Shown piece after piece: positions 45,994 through 57,202 of a stretch of 64,000 bases of DNA. The translations under genes were made by a program, and so were the position numbers. A model generated the notes under the pieces. It searched no databases, had not been told where the DNA came from, and worked only from the letters and a program-made list of their open reading frames with translations. The stretch is from Lytechinus variegatus (taxonomy: Eukaryota > Echinodermata > Echinoidea > Temnopleuroida > Toxopneustidae), in the NCBI RefSeq assembly GCF_018143015.1, contig NC_054741.1, forward strand, positions 60,943,197 through 61,007,196, given 5' to 3'. The number at the start of each line of letters is the position of its first letter. Within the stretch, counting starts at the first letter, position 1.

Positions 45994-46187
45994 ACTCTTA
46001 AAAATTTTGGGAAACATACTGTCCACACAACAATTTGTTAAAACTTTTTCCAAATCTGGGTAATTTTCAACCAATAATGTGTGTTTTTGGTGAAAACTAC
46101 ACAGTATTGGTTGAAAACTACCAAGAGTTGGATAATTTTTCTATCCAATTGTTGTGTGGACAGTATGTTGCCCAACATTTTAAGAGT
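45994..46187. mobile_element. Palindromic MITE with ~40-bp terminal inverted repeats
   Basis: Left arm: ACTCTTAAAAATTTTGGGAA then ACATACTGTCCACACAACAA. The right arm, on the reverse strand, reads ACTCTTAAAATGTTGGGCAA then CATACTGTCCACACAACAAT. The arms are almost identical over 40 bases around about 110 bp of interior. The element is 194 bp and non-coding. Confidence 0.8.
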
Positions 46188-46264
46188 GTTGGGTTAAAAG
46201 GGAACATGCAAGTTTGTGGCGTACCTGTTTCATCTGTCATTTTTTCATAAAATGCATAAAATTT

Positions 46265-47732
46265 AAAGGTCAAGTCCACCCCAGGAAAATTATGACTTGA
46301 ATAAATAGAGAAAAATTAAAGTATTATAGTGCTGAAAATTTCATTAAAATCGGATGTAAAATAAGAAAGTTATGACATTTTTAAGTTTCGCTTATTTTTC
46401 ACAAAACAGTTATACGCACAACTCAGTGACATGCAAAGGAGAGAGTCGATGGTGTCCATCACTCACTATTTCTTTTGTTTTTTATTGTTTGAATTATACA
46501 ATATTTCAATTTTCCCCAATTTGATATTAAGGACCAACTTAACTGAGCCGTAAGATGTTATAACAATGGTAATACCACATGTTTAGGGAGTAATAAAACT
46601 TTGTCTCACTGGACAATGTGGAGAAAATTAGAATAATTCATATTTCATGTAATAAAATACAAAAGAAATAGTGAGTGATGTCATTAGTTCCCTCATTTGC
46701 CTACCAAACAGGGTGTAGGGGAAGGCGGAGTAAGTTGTGACACTTTTTGCATTTTGCATGATAGAATTGATATGACTAATAATATTGTAGAAATAAATAC
46801 CTTGCCTTTAAATTTGATTCTTGGGAAATCTTTTTCACCTATATACAACTTTCTACCCCCACACTGAAAGTCGCTGTGACCTTTGAAAAAAACGATGTCA
46901 AGTGGCACAACTTGCCCCATCTGTGGGGTAAGTTGTGCCACCTTCTGGGGTAAGTTGAGCCACAAAAACTACAAAACAAAATGTATGCGGGAGAACCAGG
47001 ATGTCAATTTTTCATTTAAAGTCTTTTCACTTGCTAATTCTCTATAAATACTAACATTCTCTAAAAGTAAAAGAACTGTCACATGAATTTGCTCTTTTCT
47101 GCCTGCATATCAATGGCTTTTAAAGGTTTTTTTTATTTTCATTTACATTACCATAAGAATTACCATGGCTCAACTTGCCCCATGTTGTTTGGCACAACTT
47201 ACCCCAGTCCAAACTTAATGCAATATTTTCACATCCACACATTTTTTATGTATCCATCTTGTAAAAGACCATGACAAGAATGAGAATCTATACCTGGACG
47301 AACAATATTGTTCTTATTTCTTTATTATATTTAAAGACATGTGTGTGTAAAAAGCAATGATCTATTTCACACCCTTTTTTACTTTTTTGGCTGAAATTTG
47401 TATTTTTCCCTCTAAAAAAGTACTTTTTGTTTCAAAGTTAAAAACAATGTGGTGGGGTTAAGGGTTATGTAATGGGTCATCGATACATAACACCACCATA
47501 ATGTCTGACTCGTTCAGTATTGGCCTGGGGGTGGTGGCTCAACTTGCCCCTATGCTCAACTTACCCCGCCTTCCCCTACATATAATTGTTTTGTGAAATT
47601 AAGCGAAACTTAAAAATGGTCATAACTTTCTTATTTTACATCTGATTTTGATGACATTTTCGGTGTTATGCTTGTTAGATTTTTCTCTTATTATTCAAAT
47701 CAAATTTCTGCTGGGATGGACTTGTCCTTTAA
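46265..47732. mobile_element. ~600-bp palindromic MITE (AAAGGACAAGTCCA family), copy 1, interrupted
   Basis: Begins AAAGGTCAAGTCCACCCC and ends GGGATGGACTTGTCCTTT. Left-arm landmarks are GAAAATTTCATTAAAATCGG and AAGAAAGTTATGACATTTTT. The right arm contains their reverse complements, ATAACTTTCTTATTTTACAT and GATGACATTTTCGGTGTTAT. Copies at 55887 and 61563 have the same layout. This copy is split by an 859-bp insertion. TA next to both ends may be the target duplication. Confidence 0.8.
46718..47576. mobile_element. Nested TA-flanked element with GGGGAAGGCGGGGTAAGTTG termini
   Basis: Left terminus GGGGAAGGCGGAGTAAGTTG; right terminus, reverse complement, GGGGAAGGCGGGGTAAGTTG (19 of 20 identical). 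Both ends are flanked by TA. Removing the element plus one TA restores GGGTGTACAT..GTTTTGTG, matching the uninterrupted sister copy at 61985-62015. This demonstrates a real insertion. TA duplication and short TIRs suggest a Tc1/mariner-type non-autonomous element. The interior has five or more GGGG(C/T)AAGTTG(T/A)G blocks, including a 17-bp inverted repeat at 46902-46941 with one mismatch, and no transposase. Confidence 0.85.
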
Positions 47733-48187
47733 ACAGCAGTAAAGGTTAGTTAACCCACCCAACAAGTATATTCCCTGAGAGTGGGTAAACCGTTTTGTAA
47801 TATAAAAAATAAATCACTTTCAAATAAATCTACTTATATCATTTTTCTTTCTATTGAACTATCCAGTAAGAAAAGATTTGACGAGACACTCAGATTAGGT
47901 CGAAATTGTTTAGACCGTTGAAAATTCGCAATTCAATTCGAAATGCAGGGTCAATAAATAAAGGTTACTGTTTTCGTGATATGTGGGGTAATATAATAAA
48001 ATAAATTTCAGAACTTGGCAAGTTTTAATACAATATTGTGATTTGTTAAATCTCAAGACCAAACAGAAATTTCCATTTGAATAAAAGGCAATTTCATGAT
48101 GAATCTTGGAATATTATATTATATTATTGAGAAGTCGATGAAACGAAGAGTTAGTATACGAAAAATTGGATGTGGCAGCTGGCTAAT
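47733..48187. other. No gene seen
   Basis: AT-rich DNA without a supported feature. Confidence 0.4.
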
Positions 48188-48313
48188 GGACGCTGGGTCC
48201 AGCTTGTGCCCCCAGCAGCGTCCGGCGTTGAGTAGCCGGACCTTCTGTGGTCGACTATTGAGGAAGGGTGCCTGTATATCACGGGCTAAGTGAACAATAA
48301 TAAAATAGGGACC
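48188..48313 (+). ncRNA. Candidate structured RNA (HDV-like ribozyme topology)
   Basis: A GC-rich block in AT-rich surroundings. GGACGCT (48188-48194) pairs perfectly with AGCGTCC (48217-48223), a 7-bp helix. Inside it GCT/AGC (48202-48204, 48214-48216) can form a 3-bp helix with a C-rich loop, and GG follows the 7-bp helix directly. GGTCC (48196-48200) can pair with GGACC at 48238-48242 or 48309-48313, giving the crossed helices of HDV-like self-cleaving ribozymes. GGGCTAAG at 48283-48290 resembles their J4/2 strand. Competing simple hairpins exist (CCGGC/GCCGG at 48222-48239, CCTGT/ACGGG near 48271-48285), and the catalytic C cannot be assigned unambiguously. Any transcription is unproven. 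Confidence 0.3.
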
Positions 48314-48574
48314 AGTGGTGGTCGTGCGTCTCTAATATCAGGGACCAAGGATCCATTTCGCTGATAAGCCAAAGTCTTCAATGACAACCACCAGTTAGTT
48401 TGGGGCATCTTTGACATTTTCGTTATTATATCAGTACTGGTTTTTAACATGCTTTGTAGAAATACATTTTATTAAAAATGATTCAGTTTTAATGTCACAT
48501 TTCATGAATATCTGTGTTATTCTTATTTATTTATTCATTTATTTACTGTTTTATTCGTCTAGAACAACAATACG
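48314..48574. other. No gene seen
   Basis: No exon supported. The plus frame running into the ACC repeat is fortuitous. Confidence 0.35.
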
Positions 48575-48760
48575 ATTCACCACCACTACCAACACCACCA
48601 CCACTATACCAACACCACCACCACTACCACCAACACTACCATTACCACCACCACTGCCACCACCACCACCATTACCACCACTACCATTACCACCACCACT
48701 ACCACCACCACCATTACCACCACCGCCACCACTACCACCATCACCACCACTACCACCAGG
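48575..48760. repeat. (ACC)n-rich microsatellite
   Basis: ACCACCACTACC and ATTACC triplet variants over about 185 bases open long His/Tyr/Pro-rich frames on + and Gly-rich frames on -. These are composition artefacts. Confidence 0.9.
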
Positions 48761-48813
48761 CAATATCACAACCTTCATTGTCATTCCATTGACCATCGGT
48801 AGCATCGTCCAAC

Positions 48814-48833
48814 TATATATATATATATATATA
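48814..48833. repeat. (TA)n microsatellite
   Basis: Ten TA dinucleotides. Confidence 0.85.
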
Positions 48834-51229
48834 ATAACTATTAAATACCGCTATCATATCCACTATCCACCACCATCATCAAATACTAACAAGATCCCCA
48901 TATAGTTATCACCAATAATATCATCATCGTCATCATCATCATGATTAGCATTGTTATGAATGTTGTTGCCATAATTTTTGAGAAATATTTCAATTATGGT
49001 TCATTTTCCCTTTTCTGAGAACCTCCATAAGAATATTAGGAAATATCTAATTATTTCCACCAATACCCCTTTCTTTTCTCGTTTTGCTGATCGAATATTC
49101 ACCGTGATGAAAACATCCTCGTTTCATAGGAAAGTACAACACATATCCTTTTCGCCTCGAACATTTGGCAACAAACAATCTCGCTCTCAATGCAGTAGGT
49201 CAAAATGTGTTAATTCGTCACGCTGTTTTTTGACCGTTCACAAATCAGTTTTCTTCTATCAGCAATTATTGCTAAATTGTGTCCTCTCAGGATTCATATT
49301 ACCATCGTAATCAGTCTATTATTCTGAATTTATTCACTTAACAGCAGAATTCACTGCCTTAGGATAAAATAAGTAGGAATTTGAGACGTTGAACGGTTCT
49401 TGTTCATGTAATCATAATTATAATGTAATTAGAATTATCGCATTAGCACTTCTAGCGAAAGACAGACACCTCAAGGGTTATTGGTATATTAGAACAGTGA
49501 AAGGGAGAGGGAGAGGGGGATTTTTCGTTTATTAGAGGACTAATGTTCACAAATTTTCTCTTAATTTAGAAACTTCTATGACTAATTTATGTTACTTTTA
49601 TTGTTGAAATAATCAGTTGAACTTGAAAAGGGGAAAGAAATAAAGAAAAGGGGTCGGGGAGGGGAGGAGGGGCACCATCACCATGACTCTACATTCTGGT
49701 ATGAAATGCAGTAGTTTCGTAGACAACCCAAGTTACTTCCGTTACTGAATATACATTTATCGTGTTTAATTGATAGACAAAGGAATCATTTGCGTAGGAC
49801 TATGGTCGTGCTTTTATAATTATTATTATAATTATTTACAAGTTTTAATTCAACTTTGACTAGTAAGCCCCTTTAAGATTTAGTACCCCCCCCCCGAAAA
49901 AAGTGACCGTCACACTCCAAGTTTGTTGCTACATCATTATTTCTATTGTATATGTCTTAAAACGGTTGTATTGTGAAAGGTATAGAACGGAAACATGGTT
50001 GGGCGAATGTATTTGTCATGTACATTAATTTTGTTCCGGCGGCCGATCAAAATGTATATATCTGCATATTTTTCCACTTAACAATATATAAAACCACTTC
50101 TTAATGACAGAATGTTCTGAAAATGTTCTGAAGTATACTTGTGTGTAGCATCTGATAACCAATCTCTAAAGTTTTGAGATAAGTGATCAAATTGTCCTTT
50201 CACAGAAAACTTAAAACATTACAGAGAGAGTGCGCTATATACATGAATAAAAAACAACAACTAATTTTCACTAATAATCAACGACTGAAACACACAAACC
50301 CACACACAAAGCCTCTATAGCTTACTTTTGTAAAATTGGAATGTTGGATGATACTCCAGTATTATTCAAGCTATTGTGACCAACCAAACTATATGATGAC
50401 CAAGGCTTAATGAAATAGTTTAATATCGGTCCCGAAGTATGCGTTATTTTTTTAATGTTTAAAACAAAATACAATGAACGACATCGTTAGTTCGTGGTTG
50501 TCCGGGATTAACCCACGTTCAAGTCCGTCTTTTCCCCATAAAAAATGAATTATCATTATTTTCCAGTACGTGTATCCAGCATGTAACATAATAATCCTGA
50601 ATAATTGAGTCTACGAAATACAAATGACTATGTATCAATATCAATTTTCATTCAAAACATAATATTTCATTCAATTGCATACGAATTATTTCATGTTCAT
50701 TAGGCCTGATTACTCCTTGCAGTGCTAAAAACTTAATTTACTGTAAGATTTAGAAGCAGAAGTCATTGATCTCAGAAAGTTTCAGGTAGCTAATATGTTC
50801 CTTCACTCATTTTGAGTAAGAAATTAGAATTTCGATCTTATTCGACGGGGCACGTGAAATGTTCGTCGCCAGTCGCATGGGGTGAACACCGGGCACCAAT
50901 TAGCCCCACACTGCCGCAAAGTATAGAACCCGATAAAATGTTGGGGGGGGGGGGTGTTTTAGTTTTAAAGACATTATAATGTAGTAATGAGAATTTGATA
51001 TTGCCACTTTAAAACACAATGATGATAATAAGGGCAAAACGGAGTAACAATACAAAAGAGACGAATATGAAAAATTAAAATATAATATTAACTATTTTAA
51101 TGATTACATATCGTGAATTTGAAATGCATTATTGATGGGGGGGGGGGGGGAATAAAGACAAAAGTAAACTATTATCTGGGGAATAAAAAAAGGAAATGTC
51201 GTAAATTGAAGAGAAGGAAAATGAACGAA
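48834..51229. other. No gene seen
   Basis: Contains G runs at 50943 and 51137 and AT-rich DNA. The 110-codon plus frame at 48978-49310 has no domain or exon-like signal. Confidence 0.35.
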
Positions 51230-51440
51230 TATGCTTACTTTAAATAGTATATAAAAAATGGTAACAGGTCCGATTTTGACAAATGATTGATCCTTCTCTC
51301 TTATTTTTCTTTTTTTTTCTTGGTTGTGAGAACATTTTTTTTTGGGGGGGGGGTGGGGTGGGAAGCGCCCAAGCCTCCCATCTGTACGCAATTGCAACAC
51401 AAGGCAGGAGCGGCGCCAATGAGGGGTGGCAGGGGTGCCG
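51230..51440 (+). repeat. Third, partial copy of the 4255/4733 dispersed repeat
   Basis: The T/C-rich block with CTTTTTTTTTCTTGGTTGTG, the G run, AAGCGCCCAAGCCTCCCATC and TGTACGCAATTGCAA parallels the 3' halves at 4390-4540 and 4880-4975. It continues into GGAGCGGCGCC, a hAT-terminus-like sequence. Confidence 0.5.
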
Positions 51441-54400
51441 CCCATTATGACTTTTCAAGTAGTGATTTAAAAGTAACTTACTGTAGGCCCTAGTAACTTA
51501 TTGTATAGGCCTATACTTTTATAACTTCAAAAGGTGGTATTTACATATTAAGAAAGTGAATATTTGAATGAATGGTGGTGATCGCAGTAATGTCTTATCC
51601 TTCGATTTGATTTCATCTTTGGTCAAACTGATTTCATTTTTTACATATTATTTAAGAACGTGCTTGGACAGGGATCGCTGAATGCAAAGTTACCGCAATT
51701 TTATTAGATTTCACAGGATTTGTGGGAAAGCTGGCGACTTCTATGTTGACCTATGGGTGCAGAAAAATGGCGATGTTTAATCTTGAACACCAGCTCCAGA
51801 ATTGAGAATGTCATTTCATCCGCAAATGGATACGCGAGTCTAAACAATGGATTGATTTCAAGTTCATGATCTACAGTCCCACGTGTAGAGGAATATGTTG
51901 TAATCTTAACTGGGGTATAATTTGTCATGTCACTATGTTTGTCTCGAGGGGGCAGCACGGATCAGTGTGCCCACCCATGGTGAGATGAAGGCCAAGAGCA
52001 GAGATCTTTCAGAAATGATTAACACCCCGATAACTTCACACGGAAAAAATAGATAGCCTAACTCTTTAAGTCAAGAGATCGTAAAGTAAACGTGCTTAGT
52101 GGAGGAATTGTTGGAAACCCTTCCTCCTTTGAAAAAAAATGTAATTTATGACCATCTACAATCCTGCAAACAAATTGTTCATTCGAAATTATAAAGTAGT
52201 AAATCCTATTGCAAGGGCGGAGCTAGAGTATTTGGAGAGAGAGAGAGAGAGGGGGGGGGGCAGATCAATCTAATTATGTACTAGTACCCTATACATTTTC
52301 TTAAATTGAATAATGTATTTTTTTTAGATTTATTGAATCAGGGGCGGCGTTATATGGGTGAGCAAGGGCGACCGATCCCTGTGTTTTTTTTATGATAAAA
52401 AAATAGGAGAAAAAGACAGAAAAGGGATGTTTCATACAACGTTCCTATACCGCCCTTTTTCCATACACTTGATTTTTATCTACCTTGTCTTATCTGTCTT
52501 CTATTTTTACTTGTTGAAAAATAATTGGGAGGGGGGCAGGCCTCTGGTGTTGCTCCTACTATATTAAATTGGGGGGGATATTGGAAAAAATTATGTCGGG
52601 TAAAGAAAAAGAAGTGGAGGATAGAAAATTAAAGGAGGAGTTGGAGGACGAAAGAAAGAGGAAGAATAACAAAGTATAAAAATTTGAAAAAACAAGGAAA
52701 AGATCCAAAAAAGATTAAGAACGGGTAGCAGATGATGGGTATAAGAAAAGAATGATGAGGATAAACAAGAAAAGTCTGAGCGAGAACTCAGACAACGAGG
52801 TACTAGTAGATTGTTGCACAGAAAGAAATGTTTTCATCTTCGAAAGATGTTGATGCATCTAACAGAAATAAAGAAGACAGTATTGCAGTCTGAACTTATA
52901 CAGCAACGTCAAAATTCAATCAGTCATTTTGATAACGAGCTGCCGGAAGGGAATTTTGTAAATGGACTATTTTCTTCGCATTTTGAATTTGGCAACCCTT
53001 TCACATATAATAGTTTTGATGATTTCAAGGGAGAAAAACTGTTTTGCACACCTAAAATAATAATAGATTAATATAATGATTACGGTTATTCAGATATGAG
53101 GATGTGTCTTTATGATGAAACCATTTGAAATTGTTTTTGATATTTTGTTTCTCAACGTTAAAGCTCCCGAACGACTGCTGTTTATCCTCCGTTTCATGTC
53201 TTGTTTGCACTGGACATATTAGGTTGATATAAAATTTGTGACAATTTTCAGGTCAAGTGTGGTCCTTTTCAAACTATCTATCATCAATCTGTCTAACTAC
53301 GGAAGCCAAGCGCTATTTTACTTGACGAGATGGGGAAGTACACTATAAATAATATTTGGTAAAAATGCTCCATGACGATATTTATGTGTCCAACCAACAT
53401 TGGGCATTTCTATTTATCCAATGTGATGAATATTTTGCCCATTCTAAAGTAATTGCTTATTTTTTTTAACCTTACTGGACAAAATGGTTCCCGCATTGGG
53501 TAAAATACTGCCCCAAATTGGTCAGACATATAATCACCCTCGAGTTGGTTAAAAATTACCCAATGTCTTTTACAGTACATTTTACCTTGTATAAAGCCTT
53601 ATCTTGTCGACTAAATTACGTTGTAAGTCGCCATGACACCATGTACATGTTTAAGAGTCAATTTGGTGAGGTAACTTATATGCGACCATGTCGAATAACA
53701 AATTAATAAGTCTAAATGATAAGAATATTAAGTCGACTTGAAAAGATAATACAAATCACATTATTCATCATACTGTATGTGTATTGGCAGTTTTAAGCAT
53801 TAGTGCATGGCTGTCTTCTTTTCTGGTAGTCATGTAATATATACAATCAGTAAACTAAAAACATAAACGAGTCTCAGTGGGGTAGCACTTATTTGCGCCA
53901 ATTCAAATATATACAACACATACATATCAATAATGGTGAGGTAAATGTAACTGTGAAACTGAAAATATATGAGAGGAGGGGGGGGGGGGGGGGGTCGAGA
54001 ACACATTGAGTATTCAGGAATAAAAGCGCGCAGCCAGCATTTTATGACATATGAAAATGAGTTTTTGGTGCCTTCCCCTCCTTTCTCATGTTTTTTTTTA
54101 TTCTTCAAAAAAGACACGTAATGAATTTTCATTTGATTTTACCTCCAACTCAGCTGCAAGAACAAACTTATCTATTCCACCCAGATTATCAAAATCCTTA
54201 AAAAACTAAATATTCTCTGCCTCATCCCATAATCATATATAGATACAATCTTTACGAGCTCCTCACTTGAACCAGGCATCAGACCCGACTTATAATTTTC
54301 GTATCTCGTTAAAGAAACAACCAAACAAAGGATTTTGCTCTCCCAAAGTCATTCATAAATCATCTTTTTTTTAAGGCACGCGACTTTATTTTGATCATCT

Positions 54401-54977
54401 TACGATAAGACCTCTCCATTCGCGAGAGTGATGGTTTGAAAGACCGTTTTGACGTACCCGACATAACCGTGGATCTTTATTTAGAACTGTAAATATACGA
54501 ATGGCTCCCCAAATTGAAGACCAGAAAGTAGGCCACATATTTCTTCCAAGCTTGTTGATGGCCGTATGGTTTGACCTGTCAGGGACCAAAGATGATATCA
54601 CTATATAGATAGTTCACTAAATGTAGAGTCATAACTAAAATCTGAATTTAAAAAAAGAAGATAAGAATATGGAAAAATATGAAATTGAAATTTGGTTTGA
54701 ATATATTTTTTTCATATTGATATATCGTTAAAAAATAACACATTTTAAACAATACAAACATTGAGAAACTTTGAGAAGTATAAGTATCAGGCTTGATTTA
54801 TGAGTTACACGATATTTTACGCCTCGTAAAGGAAAACGAAAAAAAAAATCGATTATAATAAATCAAACTAGCTTTAAAAACACACGGTATTCCTATCTCT
54901 TTACACAAATTATTAATCTAATTATATCAATTACATTTTCAACTCATTAATTATATCTTTCTTCTTATCATAATACT
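51441..54977. other. No convincing gene; possible MITE at 53.36-53.58 kb
   Basis: 52250-52560 contains a G run and AGGGGCGGC-type sequence like MITE ends. 52590-52680 is a charged, purine-rich stretch opening a short Lys/Glu-rich frame. 53360-53580 has ACCAACATTGGGC/GCATTGGGTAAAA/AATTACCCAATG blocks in both orientations, like the MITEs at 16270 and 45994. A 17-base G run is at 53978-53994. No exon is supported. Confidence 0.35.
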
Positions 54978-55131
54978 CAGGGGCCGCGGAAGCAGGGGGG
55001 CTGAAGCCCCCACTTTTTTCCAAAACCGTGTACAAAAACGTAAAAATTACAATATGACTGTGATTTTTTGCATGGTCAGCCCCCAACTTTGGGCCATGCC
55101 CCCCGCTTTGAAAACCGTTCCGCGGCCCCTG
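54978..55131 (+). mobile_element. CAGGGGCCGC family MITE, copy 3
   Basis: Begins CAGGGGCCGCGGAAGC and ends GTTCCGCGGCCCCTG, giving a 14-bp perfect terminal inverted repeat, CAGGGGCCGCGGAA. This is the best-preserved of the three copies. The interior AAAACCGTGTACAAAAACGT and TTTTTTGCATGGTCAGCCCC is shared with 18730 and 33163. Confidence 0.85.
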
Positions 55132-55886
55132 CTATTCTATAATGCAGGATTCATACCCCTTCATATCTCCCTGATTTTTATTCTCTCATGCTTTAATTCG
55201 TTTCCCTTCATTAATTTAGTGATTGGTGAATTTTCTTGTTCATATTCATTTAATTCAGTTTCTCTTTACATCTTTCTCAATGAAAGATGATAACGTGTCG
55301 TCTTTGATAGTCTAAATCTACTAGGATTAATCATGCACCTATTGTCATGATTGTCAGACGACATTTTGTTGATAGGTCGACCATCATATTTATTTATTAA
55401 GACACTGACAGAAACTAAAGGCCTAGATGGTCGCAATCAGTCACTTCAGTCAGTATTCATTCAGTCAATATTTTCAATTATCAGGATCAAAATATCGCGA
55501 AATTATATAGCTTTCCATAAAAATTTAAAGATGGCTGCCGATAATGTCAATTTGGACCCCATTAAGACTCAAATTTCGTGATGGAAAGATGAATATAAAT
55601 CAACTAGACGAGACCTGAACTTGACACTTAACACTGTAAATTCTAAAATGTCGAATATGACAAGCTCTTGACATAAGCTTTGCATCACTTATATAATATA
55701 GATATAAAATATAGCTTTTGAAGGATAGTAGACAAATATAATCTCAACATTTTGGACATGTACATAAGAAAGTTAATCCAAAGAAGAATCTCTAAGATAA
55801 CCCCTTTCCGTGAATTTTCAGTACTGAAATATCAGTATTTTCGTAAGTTTCAACAGGAATACGTCCACAAAATGGGTATCATGTTG
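55132..55886. other. No gene seen
   Basis: AT-rich. A 76-codon plus frame at 55351-55581 shows no domain. Confidence 0.4.
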
Positions 55887-56489
55887 TAAAGGACAAGTCC
55901 AACCAAACAGAAGTTTATTTGAATAAAAAGAGAAAAAATCAAAGAAGCATAACACTGAAAAACATATCAAAATTGGATGTAAAATAAGAAAGTTATGACA
56001 TTTTGAAATTTTGCTTCATTTCACAAAATAGTTATATTCACATCCAGATCGGTATACAAATGAAGAGACTGATGACACCATCCACTCACTATTTCTTTTG
56101 TATTTCATACATGAAATATTCTAATTTTACCCTAATTGTCATGTAAAACGAAGTTTTATTCATTTCTGAACATGTGTATATATCATTGTTTTAACATTTT
56201 GTGATTCAAACAAGAGGGCCCTTATTGTTAAATCTATAAATTTGAAATATTGTATAATTCAAACAATAAAAAACAAAAGAAATAGTGAGTGAGGGACATC
56301 GACTCTCGCATTTGCATATCACCGAGTTGTGCATGTAAAGGTTTTATGAAAAAAATGGGCGAAAGTTTAAAATTTCATAACTTTCTCATTTTACATCCGA
56401 TCTTGATGACATTATCAGTGTTATGCTTGTTTGATTTTTCTCTTTTTATTCAAATCAACTTTTTTTCTTGGATGGACTTGATTCTTTTT
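55887..56489. mobile_element. ~600-bp palindromic MITE (AAAGGACAAGTCCA family), copy 2
   Basis: Begins AAAGGACAAGTCCAACC and ends TTGGATGGACTTGATTCTTT. The arms contain AAGAAAGTTATGACATTTTG on the left and ATAACTTTCTCATTTTACAT on the right, and CACTCACTATTTCTTTTGTA versus AAAAGAAATAGTGAGTGAGG nearer the centre. Uninterrupted, about 0.7 kb upstream of the TLR start. Confidence 0.85.
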
Positions 56490-57033
56490 ATGTCGGTGAT
56501 ATCAATAACTGTGCCTATAGTTAAGATGTAAATCTTTGATAACAGTTTCTCCAACAAAGGTACGGCGACCGCTCTTGGCTTAAATCAAACTACTGCAACC
56601 TAGGAAAAGATACAAGGAACATTTGAGTGTTTTGGGTATTTAGTTTCTGCTATACAAAGTTAGAGTGGCATATTGGCTTTGAAATTACATTATTAATAAG
56701 GCCATTCTCTCGTTTATTATTTTGTTCTTTTTACTCACATTTCATTAGTTTTTTTTTAATGAAAAAATATATCACAATGAAAAGACAAATGAAACTGGAA
56801 ACTTTTATCGCTAATGTCTGGGACAATTTATATTCCAGTACCCGCTGATAGTAGTTTCGTTACTAATAATAGGAGATAAATGATACAAACGTGAATCACC
56901 TTGGTGAAATTAATCACTTTAATCAGTACTTATAATCATTCTGCAACACAATTGCGGTTTCGCTACATGGAGACAAGCCTTAATATTTGAGCATTTGTTA
57001 AAGCGTTTCATTCTATCGTTTGTGTCCCATGCT
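56490..57033. other. TLR upstream region, no gene seen
   Basis: AT-rich DNA between the MITE at 55887 and the presumed TLR promoter. The frames at 56289-56848 overlap the MITE or lack domains. Confidence 0.35.
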
Positions 57034-57040
57034 TATATAT
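57034..57040 (+). promoter_or_regulatory. Possible TATA box of the TLR gene
   Basis: TATATAT, about 170 bases upstream of the first in-frame ATG. If a 5'UTR intron exists, the true promoter may be further upstream. Weak evidence. Confidence 0.25.
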
Positions 57041-57153
57041 TTCGTGCTCCGAATGTATCTTTGTCTCTTCTATCCGATTCTTTCATGCAGACATTTGCAG
57101 CTTTGTTGCATATATCTTCCTCAAGAGAAATACATTGTTATTGAACTGTAAAA

Positions 57154-57195
57154 GACTAAGCATTTTTTTTCATCTGGTTATCCTGCGTTACTTAG
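57154..57195 (+). promoter_or_regulatory. Possible 3' splice site of a 5'UTR intron
   Basis: GACTAAG (branch-like, 57154-57160), a T-rich tract and TTACTTAG ending at 57195 form a plausible acceptor seven bases before the first ATG. This would place the whole coding sequence in one exon preceded by a non-coding exon. It cannot be proved without transcripts. Confidence 0.3.
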
Positions 57196-57202
57196 AGATA
57201 CT

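Noticed and set aside
48411-48905. Pro/His/Gly-rich frames on both strands
   Set aside because: Produced by the ACC microsatellite.
52593-52680. Short Lys/Glu-rich frame starting MSGKEKEVEDRK
   Set aside because: Purine-rich low-complexity sequence, 28 codons, no context supporting an exon.
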